NCBI GenBank assembly: GCA_024734555.1
Contig: JANPWX010019236.1
Span: forward strand, 503,688-567,687
Length of the DNA: 64,000 nucleotides
Direction: 5' to 3'
Origin: Trochalopteron elliotii
Taxonomy: Eukaryota; Chordata; Aves; Passeriformes; Leiothrichidae
Positions 1 through 9,230 of the stretch are shown here, piece after piece. Position numbers and translations under genes: made by a program. Position 1 is the stretch's first letter; each line of letters starts with the position of its first letter. The notes below the pieces were generated by a model that worked only from the letters and a program-made list of their open reading frames with translations, was not told the DNA's origin and did not search any database.

Positions 1-574
1 CATCATCCCAGTGTTCTTATCTCCTGTTAATGGACCACTAAAACTCACCAATGACATGACACATGACATCATCCCTTTGTGAAATGCTCCACTTAGTGGG
101 GGGGCAGCAAAACCATTCCTACCCAGATAAAAACTGAGGCAATACCAGATATTCTGTTTTTTCACTGGATTCCCAAAGGAAGACTGGACCCATCTCACCA
201 TTACTGGACCCTTTTCTACAGGACCATCTCTACTCCAACAGAACTACATCTGCCACTTCAGGAGGGCTTACTTTGGACTGCTCCCGACACCCTGACCAAC
301 AGGATGATTTCTGAATTTCTGAATCAGAATTTCTGACTCTGTCATGATTTCCAGGATTTTCTGTTTGCTTTGTTTGCTTGGTTTTTGTACTACTACATTT
401 GTATTCTTAATGTTTCTAATAAAGAACTGTTATTTCTATTCCCAAATCTTTGCCTGAAAAGCCTTGAATTGCAAAATTATAATAATTTGGAAGGGGGGGC
501 AGGGGGTTACATTCTCCATTCCAAGGGAAACTCCAGCTTTCCCTGGCAGATACCTGTCTTGCCAAACCAAGACA
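1..574 (+). mobile_element. ERVL-like LTR, truncated by the window start
   Basis: This is the 3' part of an endogenous retrovirus LTR. It has a TATA-like GATAAAA near 125, a perfect AATAAA poly(A) signal at 418-423, and a following block (TTTGCCTGA, AAAATTATAATAATTTGGA, G-run) that I recognise from abundant avian ERVL-type LTRs. It ends at CCAAGACA (567-574), which fits the usual CA terminus. The 5' end lies outside the window or in the first bases, so I cannot check for a target-site duplication. No coding region follows, so this is probably a solitary LTR. Family assignment rests on memory of the consensus and was not searched. Confidence 0.7.
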
Positions 575-1007
575 TCAGCAAAATGCTGCTTGAGGCTGAG
601 CCTCCCCTGCCTGGCAACTCCTCACTACCAGGGAGCCCTGGTGTGCTGCAGGAACCATCCTCACACACCTGTGTGACTGCGTGTGGGGCGATCTGTGTGC
701 TCATCTCAGCTGCTCTCTCCTGGGCCTCTGCTCTCCTCCTTCTCAGGCCCCTTTCAAGGCTGTGTCTCCCCAGCCAACCTGGCATTCCCCCACCCAGCTT
801 GGGGACAGGCACACACCCCAGTCTCTTCCCCCAGGCTGAGCTGCACTCACTGCACCATGTCACAAAATTACAGGCACAGGCCTTGGGTGATAAAATCTTG
901 CACGTGGCCAGAATGGAATAAGCTGCATGAAGATTTATCAAGTCTCTGAGAGTGTCCTGCACTTCTCAGAATGACTTGATAATAGCAAGACAACTTCTCT
1001 GGGCATG
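575..1007. other. Unique GC-rich spacer
   Basis: This is short GC-rich DNA between two LTRs. Several open frames cross it on both strands (for example 370-921 plus, 507-962 minus), but they overlap each other and run into LTR sequence, so I treat them as chance frames. I see nothing else here. Confidence 0.5.
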
Positions 1008-1440
1008 TGTTGTAAAACCAAAGGTTTTAATAATGACAAAAATAATGAACATCATAGAACAAAGAAATACAAGTGGAACACAGTGCAGAGAACACTCTGA
1101 CACTGGCAAGGCAGTCCATAAAAGCAATTGAGCTCCTTTGGCAGTCCCTTTAGTACCCGATGCTCCAGGTGGGCTGTTTCGCACCCAGTGAAATTGGCAC
1201 CAGGTTTGAGGTTCACTTCCAAAGCCCAGTTAGTGCCCCTGTGCTGGCTCTGGGCCAATTACAATGAGCAGGTTATGGAAAGTTCTAGTTTACCTTCCTT
1301 ACATGTTCAAGGTAAGCTGAAACTTTCTTCCTTATATAGAATAATTTGCATGGGTGTGGAAATGCATTACAATACTTGGGCCAGGGGCTTTCTCTGCCTC
1401 CTTTTCCTTCTACCTTTACTTTGGGAAACATGTGAGATTA
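1008..1440 (-). mobile_element. Solitary LTR, family B, copy 1
   Basis: This matches a second block at 12750-13170. Shared landmarks in the same order are TGTT..GTAAA at the left edge, a reverse ATTAAA poly(A) signal (1026-1031), GGCCAATTAC, a TATA-like element (TATATAAGG on the minus strand, near 1332-1340) and GGTGTGG(G)AAATGCAT. The distance from the left edge to the TATA-containing block is similar (about 324 versus 338 bp). Reading on the minus strand gives promoter, then ATTAAA, then a terminus GTTTTACAACA. The outer boundary near 1440 is approximate. I infer an LTR from this arrangement; no internal retroviral sequence is present. Confidence 0.55.
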
Positions 1441-4400
1441 GAACTGATAAAGCTGCAATGACCTTTGAAAACCTGTTTAGTTTCCATCACTCAGCAAATA
1501 CTTCAGGAGGGGTTTTGTGCAGAACATGCTTAAATGTAATTATTATTGCTGAATAATGTATTTCAGGCGGTGTATAGTGTTTGCAAAACACTGTCATGTG
1601 TGTCTATAGAAACCACAAGATATAAATGCCATATGACCAGAGCTCCATCAGTTAATTCCATACTGTTCTGCCAACATATTTACTCCAGCAACTCAAATAT
1701 TTAATTCCAGCTTGGTTTCATTCATAAACATGACTTTATCACAAAAGCATTTTTACAAACTGGGTGTTACACCGACAATCACTCCTAACACAATCTTTTA
1801 ACCAGCAAGGTTTTAAAGAAATGCATTTGCAAAGGCAGCAGGCAGAGAAGGGGTTTGTGATGCTGACTGTAACACAGGAGGAGAGGGGGCTGATGCTCCC
1901 AGAGCTTCTGAAGGAAATTCTGAGAGCAAAGCTCCAACCCCTCCAGCTCCAACCCAGCCCAAGAGCAGCCAGCAGGGACAGCAGGGACAGAGTTCCCTGC
2001 CCAGCTGCACTCAGAGCAAAGGGCTCGGCCACGCTCAGGAATTCAATGTGACAAATGAATTTGTCTCAGCTGTGGGCTCAGCACATGCACACAGCCCACT
2101 TAGTCATTTTGGGACCTGGCTCTAATTACATGTGAGCAAATGCAGACATGGATTAGAGAAATCCAGACTGCCACACAAGGTGAGAACTTGTTGTCCCTTC
2201 ACATGTTTAAATCTCTCCCTATTTTGTGGAAGCCTGAACACCTTGTCAGTCGTCTTAAATACAAGCCATACAAGTTCTGAGGCAACACACTTGCAGGAGA
2301 TAATTTATCTCAAGCACACAATTCATTTCAAATTGATATTTTCCCCCAACAGAGAATGGTGCAGTTGTTCTCCTCTGCCAACACCTGTGTGCTCCACACT
2401 CCCCAGGGAGGAGAAGGATGTGATCTGCAGAAGTGCTCCAGCTGTGCCCCAGGCCCCAGTGTTCACTCCCTCCCTGCCACTGCAAGGTCCACACTGACTG
2501 CTAAAGCTTTGCTGGCAAAACCCCAGGGCAACAGGCTCACACCAGGCTGATTTTACACTGCAAGAACTTGCAAGATATTTCACTAAACTTTAGGGAAAAA
2601 AGGTAGAAAAGTGCTAAGGATTACAAAGAACAGGTTACATCAAAGGGAAAATTGGAAAACTCTTCCCTTGGTTGCTTCCCTGTTACCTCTAAAAGTGCCA
2701 AACTTCCAGCTGGGGAGCAGCAGGGACAGCTTTTCCCTGTTTAGCACACAGTTATAGGATAAGAACCTTGTTGGTATCCCTATTCCCAGTTTGCAAGTGG
2801 GGAGGGAAAATGTGCCAGAGACAATGCTAACTTGCTCACTTTCCTTTCTGTCAGAGTAATGGAGACTTCTGATTTAAAAAAAAATAATAAAAAGGAAAAA
2901 ACACAGAGTACAGTATTCCCTGGAAACCAGTAACTTTCATTCTCTATTATATGCAAGCTCCACATGACAGAAAAGCTTAATGTCAGAGCTATGGTAAAGA
3001 CCTTTTCCCCAAAGGAGATGCAAGAAGCAGAGAAGCAGGATTTCTGCTAACTCCAACAAGTCTTGACAGAGTCCCCAAGTTCCTGATGGCTCTCAGGGAG
3101 TCAGAAGGAAGAGCTGGGTTCAACATTTTAGGAGCAAGACTGTGAAACCTGACTTGTGCTGTCCTGAGCCTCAAACACAACAGGACCATGTGTAAGCACA
3201 GGTGTGCTGTGACACTCTGGGAGGGGACACCAGCACAGAGCCCTGAGGTGCTCCAAACACAGCCAGAACACTTGGTGTGCAGAGGAGGAGCACACACAGA
3301 GAAAAAGCACAGAGCTGGTAACCTCCCCTTGCCCTGCCTGGGGCTGCAGGGAGGCAGGGCAGAGGGTTTGGCTGTCCTGCCTTCATCTCCTCCATGCTCA
3401 CCTTACATACAAGATTTTCTTTGGGAGACAGTTTCCAGCTTTAAAAACCAAGTAGCTGCCCAGATCAAAAATCTGTTACCTCCTCTAAAGCCAGCTCAAG
3501 CCTGGACTTGGTGGGGCTGTGGGGAGCTCCCACAGCAACCCTGAGGGATGTGGCACAGCCAACACTGGGAGCACTGGCCAGCAGAGCTGATTGTGGCACT
3601 GCCCCAGTGCAGCTCAGCCAGGCAAAGGCTGCCCTATCTGCTATCTTCCACCATCCCCTGTATGTTTATTGTCCCAATCCAATTCCAGTTATCCTTTTGA
3701 TTTGTAAAGCCTGCAGAATTTGTAAACCAGAGTTTGCCCAGCAACACTCCTATTTTCTATAATAAAGGGCTGAAAAGCATACAAGCAAAAGGTAACACAT
3801 TAGGGAGGACTACAAAACCCAGACATTGCTGATAAGCAGGGTGCAAAGGGAGAAGTCTCTGCAGCAGTTGACAGACAAAAAGTCACTTGTATCCTTAAAG
3901 TCTAATGAGCATGAAGGCAACTCCAGAAATGCCAGAGCACGTACATGTTTTGATGCTGTGTTCTTTGGAGGGAGATTTGATGCTTTTCTAAACAGAATAA
4001 TTTTTCCACATAGTACTTGATATTGATGTGCAAAACAACCATCACACTAAGAGCTGAGTCTCAGCATTGAGGATTCCTCCTACCTGTGACCTTCTGATAT
4101 TCTGTAGGTGATGGAAGAATACAAAAAATATCAGAAAACTCTCACCACCCATCCTCTAGCCATGGACCCTGTCCTAAAATGTCCTTCTCCCTCAATCCCT
4201 AATCCCATATATTCAGTTTCTAATCCACCCCAGTGGAACATACACTTAAATACTGTTCTACTTCACTACTCTTATTCCAGCATGGGCCACTCATTACAGC
4301 ACCATTATAGCATGGAGAGACATGTACTCAGGCCCCTGCCATGCAAATTTCCTGTGTGTCTGACATTTCCTCTCAGCCACATCCCAGAGCCTCAGTTATA

Positions 4401-4617
4401 CAGGCAGAGCAGAGACTGGCCCGAATTTCAAGGAATGGTTGTTATTGGGTTTATGAGCATTTCTTTTACCTAATGTGAGCTGGAGGGGGGTGGGGGAGAA
4501 GGGGCTGCCAATGCATCTGCTGGCTGCATCCCACTGGGAAAAGCTGCATATGGCACATTCTGATTTGAATAACTTAATCACAAAATAGATTTCTTTTCTA
4601 GTTGCAGGATGGGCTGT
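1441..4617. other. Unique intergenic or intronic DNA, no gene seen
   Basis: This is mixed-composition sequence with many short overlapping frames, none longer than about 150 codons and none resembling a known domain. An AATAAA at about 3761-3766 has no associated exon that I can define. I see no repeat family here. Confidence 0.5.
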
Positions 4618-5444
4618 TCAAGACAACTTGTTTTCTCTTAAGGCTCCCAAGTCTCCTTTGGAGGAACAGGGAATCACAGCCAGAAGCCTCAATCCCCAGA
4701 GCAGGTAATTAAGCCCTGGGCAGGGGCTGCTGCAAGGCAGAACTGCATGTGGGCTCACAGAATTGCATGCTGAGCACTCCAGCACAGCCTGGTTTGGCAG
4801 GCTGGTGCCAGCCCACTCATCCCATCTTTGAGTGCCCCCAGACCACCTGGATGGGAAAACACACTGCTCTGGGCTCATCTCACACACAGCTGCCTCTGCT
4901 CTGACAGCCTCCTTCTGGGTCAGGGTTTTCTCTTTCATTCTTCTGTCTGTACCTGTGCCACCCACCGTCCCCTCTGCAGAGCCTGCCCCTCTCGCCGCCC
5001 AGCCTGTGCTCCAGGGCTGGGAATGCAGCCTCCTCCGGCATGGAGCCGAGCATTCCCTGCCGAGCATCGCCACCTGCAGCCCAGCCCAGCCCGCAGGGAT
5101 GCTGCCCAGCCTGGGCCGGTGATGGATGGCTCTGCTCGCTGCCGGGGCCTCTGCAGCCTCCCTGGAGACGAGAGCAGTGATCTCATACTCCAGACACGAT
5201 GACTCAAGTGCAGAAGGGAGCCCCAGTCCCACGCTGTTAATGCAGCAGTTAAACATTTCACCAGCGCTGTAACTCGTGGTGGGGAGGCTGCATTGGTGCC
5301 CTGCAGCACCACGGGGCAATGCAAGAGCCCAGCTCTGCAGAAAATGCACCTGAGCAGCAATGGCAGAGTGCAGTGTGAGGCTAAGTCCTGACTGCCTCTG
5401 TACAACTGTATGGATTTCTGCAAAACAAAACCAGAGAGCCATTC
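4618..5444. other. GC-rich block with a long but unconvincing open frame
   Basis: A 288-codon frame is open on the minus strand (5484-4618). It is the longest frame outside the minisatellite. Its amino-acid composition is typical of translated GC-rich noncoding DNA (rich in Ala, Ser, Arg, Cys), it has no domain I recognise, two overlapping frames are open at the same time, and its start lies inside the interspersed repeat at 5445-5868. I therefore do not call a gene. A noncoding transcript cannot be excluded. Confidence 0.4.
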
Positions 5445-5868
5445 TGTAGCTGTTGAGACAGCCACGACAACCAGAATGCTTCAAAAAACTTCAGAAGGCC
5501 TCAAGCATCAGCACCTTGTTGTCTGAAAGTCTCTCGTTCCTTTTCTCTGCACTCTCCCATGTGCAGCCCCACACAGCTCTGGCTCTTTCTCTCCTTCTCT
5601 CTCCCTTCTGCAGTTCCAGCTCCTTCCTGTCCCTGCCGTGGCCACCTCACCCTGTGTGTCCCCGGTGTGCCATCTGACCCTGTGTGTCCCTGGCACACCC
5701 TCCTGTCCCTCCCTGCTCCCAGCAGAGCCCAGCTGACTCTGTCCCAGCTCACTCACTCACTGTCACACCCACAGCTGGGAGGGCAGGGCTGTTCCCACTG
5801 CTGGGGAATTAACACAGCTGGAATAGACCAGGGGTAGGATTGTCTTCAGCACCATCTCTGTCTCCCTA
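5445..5868 (+). repeat. Unclassified interspersed repeat, copy 1 of 3
   Basis: Homologous copies lie at 41645-42082 and 61801-62231, all in the same orientation. The left ~120 bp (from TGTTGAGA through AGCATCAGCACCTTGTTGTC) differs by roughly 20-25% between copies. The right ~300 bp (from GCCCCACACAG near 5565 to CATCTCTGTCTCC near 5865) appears identical to copy 3. The core contains an imperfect internal duplication around CCCTGTGTGTCCC (two copies about 30 bp apart). There is no clear TATA or AATAAA on either strand, so an LTR is not obvious. It could be a non-autonomous element or an internal ERV fragment. Strand is by convention only. Confidence 0.8.
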
Positions 5869-7554
5869 CACCTTTCCAAGGAAACAAGGAAGTTACCTGC
5901 CATCACATGCTGACTACATCATATACTAAGTGAAGGGAAGGAATAAAGCTCCTGTTGGCTTCTAAACCTGACTTAGAGCTGCAGTTTTTATTTAATCACC
6001 CCGTCAAAAGGCAGAAGAACTAAGGACTGACCTCTTATAGTGACTCTTCCTCTGATCACCATCTCCTCCAGCCCTCCAGAGAGGTCAGCCCTACCCTGGA
6101 GTGGGTGACAGAGGCAAACTCTGTGGTGTATTGGAGCAAAGCCTCCTTCATGCACAGTTTGAGCAGATCTGGTGCACTACAAACACAGCCACGTGGCTCC
6201 CCAGCTCCTTGCCAGTGGGAGAGGTGGCTGTGGGAGTTAACACTGCAACTATCACAACAGAAATGTTCAAAACCAGCAGATAATTTTAGCACCAGCATTT
6301 AAAAAAAACTCAACAGCCTATCTTTTCTCTGCAGAGTTCACACGATGAGAATATATCATGGTTGCATGTATTAATACTCAGGACAAGTCCAAAGGCAATC
6401 TCTCCAAACTTGTATTGGAATTACCTTTGGTCACCTTGAGCTCGTTCAGAGACTGACTGGTTTGGGGATTCTTAACAGGGAGGAAAAGAGACTGATTCCA
6501 TTAAAAGCTACAGTTTGCTTTCTATTTAAACTTTCCATGCCTACCTTTTTAAAATAACATTCCCAAAAATTACTTTTTCCTAAATAAAGTGTTGAGGTTT
6601 TTTTGCTTGGTATCAATCACTGTCATGTTATATCACTAGGATCAAAATGTAGTGTTTCATTTTTGGTTTGAGACAGTGGTCTGACACCTGGAGAAATGTT
6701 CTTTATGGAAAAAAAATGCCCTGATAACAGCTCAGCAAAGACAGTTGGTACCTACGTGGCTGCACATGAATAACACCACCATATCCCCCAGGAGAACAGC
6801 ACCTGACTTTCCTGGCCATCAACAACTCCTGGGACTTTTCCCTAAATCATATTATTCTGGCAGAGAACAATTTAGAGAGGAAAGGTTTAAGCACCACAGT
6901 CTGTGAATGAACACACTGCTGTCAGCATCTTGTTGCAAGGCAGTGACCCTGTGGGGACAGTGCCACCCTGACTGCCACAGCCCCTCTGCAGAGCAAGCAG
7001 CTTGGCTCAGTCACCAGCACACCTCATGGGGACATCTCCATCCTCTTCAGCCCCTAGCAAAGACTGTTAAAATGCTAAAATCTGATCAAGGTGGAGCGTG
7101 GGGAGATTCAGAGCACTGAGAAGCAGAATTTTGAACTCAGAATTTTTTCCAGAGAGTGGAGCCTCGAGGAGCCCTACAAGAAATCTCTGCTGTAGCATTT
7201 CCTGAGGGGCTGGGAGAAGAGAACAATGAGCTGCAAAGCAGCCACACTCACAGGAGACACCCTCTGAATCCAGGTCCCTGCTCTGCTTGAGGCAGTTTGG
7301 TCTGCTGGACTCAAACTGGTTCCCCAAAACCCCACAGCCACCTCCCCGCCAGTGCAGCCTCCTGCCACTCCTCTCAGGGGACAGGGAAAGCACAGCAGGG
7401 CTCAGAGCATGGAGAATAAAAACAGGGACCAAGGCCTCCAACACACAGATTTTAGTACTAAATACCTACAGAGTGGTAAACTCTTTTCTTTGAGGAAAAG
7501 AACTCCTAAGAGAAGGATTCCTCTACCTCTCCCATATATTATTTTAGAAAACAC
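5869..7554. other. Unique DNA, no gene seen
   Basis: The sequence is AT-richer toward the right. Two isolated AATAAA motifs (about 5942 and 6584) have no exon that I can attach to them. Short frames overlap on both strands and show no recognisable domain. Confidence 0.45.
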
Positions 7555-7578
7555 TACACATATTCACACAACTTTATT
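7546..7578 (-). terminator. Possible poly(A) signal and downstream GT-rich element
   Basis: On the minus strand AATAAA (7578-7573) is followed directly by GTTGTGTGAATATGTGTAG, the usual GU-rich arrangement for cleavage and polyadenylation. It sits about 135 bases after the stop codon of the candidate exon at 7886-7712 and would end that transcript. Two further AATAAA-like sites lie just after the stop. Confidence 0.35.
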
Positions 7579-7711
7579 TCTCTACATTAAGCTCCTCAAG
7601 ACACTGCTTAAGAGGAAAAAATCCACACAAGTAAAATGGTTACATTCATACATTAAACATAATGAAACACAATGCACGTATGAGATGCCTGTGAAATATT
7701 TATGTGCACAT

Positions 7712-7886
7712 TTATTTTCTTGTAAATACCTTCCCTATTAAGATTCTGGCTTGATCCTTTGTATAAGATGCCATTTTTCCTGTGAAGTGCAGCCACTGGA
7801 GAATGGCAAATACAGTTTTTCTCTCAGTTAAGAGGATGACGATGATGCCCAATACATCAATGGAATTCCAGTCTGTGTTAGCATCA
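7712..7886 (-). CDS. Candidate terminal coding exon, product unknown
   Basis: On the minus strand a good splice acceptor (pyrimidine-rich TTTCCTTTTCCATCAG, with AG at 7888-7887) precedes a frame open for about 58 codons to a TAA at 7714-7712. A branch-point-like CATTAAC lies about 45 bases upstream of the acceptor. The frame entered in phase 1 begins DANTDWNSIDVLG and ends near VFTRK. The phase 2 reading ends much sooner in a run of serines, and phase 0 meets TGA at once. A poly(A) signal with a GT-rich downstream element follows at 7578-7573. I do not recognise the product. A chance frame of this length is possible, so this rests mainly on the order acceptor, frame, stop, AATAAA. Confidence 0.3.
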
Positions 7887-8050
7887 CTGATGGAAAAGGA
7901 AATTGGATTCTACTGGCTAATCCATTGTTAATGATTTCACTTCAGAAATACACTTAGGCTTCATTATAACTTCTTGCTATTGCAAATGGTTTAAGCTTTG
8001 GGAAAAATAATCTTGGAAGAATCAATTATCAGCATGGCACCTTCTAATAT

Positions 8051-8080
8051 TTTGATTTATTTATTTTTTGCAGGTAAGAG
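8051..8080 (+). promoter_or_regulatory. Recursive-splice-like motif (acceptor fused to donor)
   Basis: A T-rich tract is followed by TTTTTTGCAG and immediately by GTAAGAG (junction between 8073 and 8074). This is the juxtaposed 3' and 5' splice-site arrangement seen at recursive splice sites in very long introns. It would matter only if the plus strand is transcribed as a long intron here, which the sequence does not show. A chance match is possible, since an 8-base CAGGTAAG is expected about once or twice in both strands of a window this size. Confidence 0.3.
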
Positions 8081-8389
8081 ACCTCAAACCCAGGCTTGGC
8101 TGGAGATCAAACAAGTGCCATTGCCTCAACCTCCCTGCAGCAAACAGGGCAAGGTTTCATAGGCTGGAATCTCATCTACGGGAAGGGCTCAGTGCACTGT
8201 AATTTCACAGGATGACACTCTTGATTACCTTCATTAGTCCTGAACAGTGTGACCCTGGGCTGCACCACAGGCTCCCCATAGCAATGTGGTTTTGAAGCAA
8301 AACCCTCCTGCCAGGGACCTGTGTCCACAGGACACGGTGGCAGTGTGGCACCACAGCAGAGATCTTTCCAGACATGGGTTATTAATCTT

Positions 8390-8716
8390 CTCTGGTGTCC
8401 TTCCCTGGCTCTGACTGGAGAGCCTGGAGCCCTGGTTTGTGCCTGAGGTGTTTTGGTTTCCTGAAATTCTTTTCCCAGGGAATTTTCAGTAAACAGGAGA
8501 AATGTTTTTATAACTGCCCTATGTTCTCATTCCTTTTCCTAGGAGGGACTTCTGGCTGTCCCTCTGGTCTGACCAATGTGATTGAAGAAGTTTGTCTTTG
8601 TTTCACCAGTGGAATTGGTCTGTGTAAAATAGTATAAAAGGGAGAGACATCCCAAAAATAAAGGAGTAATTTTCAGCCTTCTGAAATCTGAGTCTGTGTG
8701 GTTGTGGTGTAAAACA
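8390..8716 (+). mobile_element. Solitary LTR, family A, copy 1
   Basis: The block is repeated in inverse orientation at 33327-33625. It carries a TATA box (AGTATAAAAG, 8631-8640) and a poly(A) signal AATAAA (8657-8662) only about 20 bases later, so the signal lies close to or before the expected transcription start and the R region must be short. The 3' terminus GTGTAAAACA (to 8716) matches the second copy. Weak similarity between the copies continues a little past this point, so the exact end is uncertain. The 5' end near 8390 is also approximate. No retroviral genes are attached. Confidence 0.65.
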
Positions 8717-8813
8717 GGGTCAAGAGCCTCCCTGGCAGCTCTTCCTCTCAGGTCCTGCTCAGGATGGCTTGTTGCAGCAGCAAGTTCTGCACATGTGCTC
8801 AGAGCTGTGTCGC

Positions 8814-9230
8814 TGTAGGACACAAAAGAAAGAGGAAAGACTCCAAATATTTCAGAAGGCAAAGAGCACAGGAAAAAGGCTTTATTGTCTAATTTTTACT
8901 ACCTTTTATAAGGTGTTCCCATACAGACTTAACGTGGTGGGTGAATAGGAACGACACCTCTCTAATCCCACTGGTTAAACCAGAGAAACAGCAAAACACC
9001 ACCTGGGGTAAGATTGTTCTGAGAAAAGAGAGTTGCTTGCCAAGATTGTTTTGAGAAGAAGCTTTCTTGAGAAATTTCTCCTTGGGAAAAAGTTAGCAGC
9101 TGCCAGCTGGCTACAATCTCTCAGACCCAGAAATATCAGGCCCACAGAGCTGCATTTCAGACATCTGTGAAACAGGAGGAGATGAACACGAGGGTGGCTG
9201 AGCAGAGAGTCAGGACCCCACCACCAAACA
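8814..9230 (-). mobile_element. Solitary LTR, family C
   Basis: Read on the minus strand this 417-bp block begins TGTTTGG (ending at 9230), contains a TATA box (CTTATAAAAGG, about 8913-8903), then a perfect AATAAA (8886-8881), and ends GTGTCCTACA at 8814. TG...CA termini with TATA and poly(A) signals in the right order and about 20 bases apart indicate an LTR. The bases flanking the termini do not form an obvious target-site duplication. It stands about 100 bp from the family A LTR in the opposite orientation. Confidence 0.65.

Noticed and set aside
4618..5484. 288-codon minus-strand frame
   Set aside because: Composition is typical of GC-rich noncoding DNA, there is no domain, other frames are open across it, and its start lies in an interspersed repeat.
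5445..5868. Interpretation of the three-copy repeat as an LTR
   Set aside because: It begins with TG in two copies but has no TATA or poly(A) signal in a shared position on either strand and no matching CA terminus, so I left it unclassified.
7712..7886. Resemblance of the candidate exon (DANTDWNSIDVLG) to the S3 segment of voltage-gated cation channels
   Set aside because: The likeness is limited to a W-N-x-x-D spacing with gaps, and the next helix and the S4 arginines are absent.
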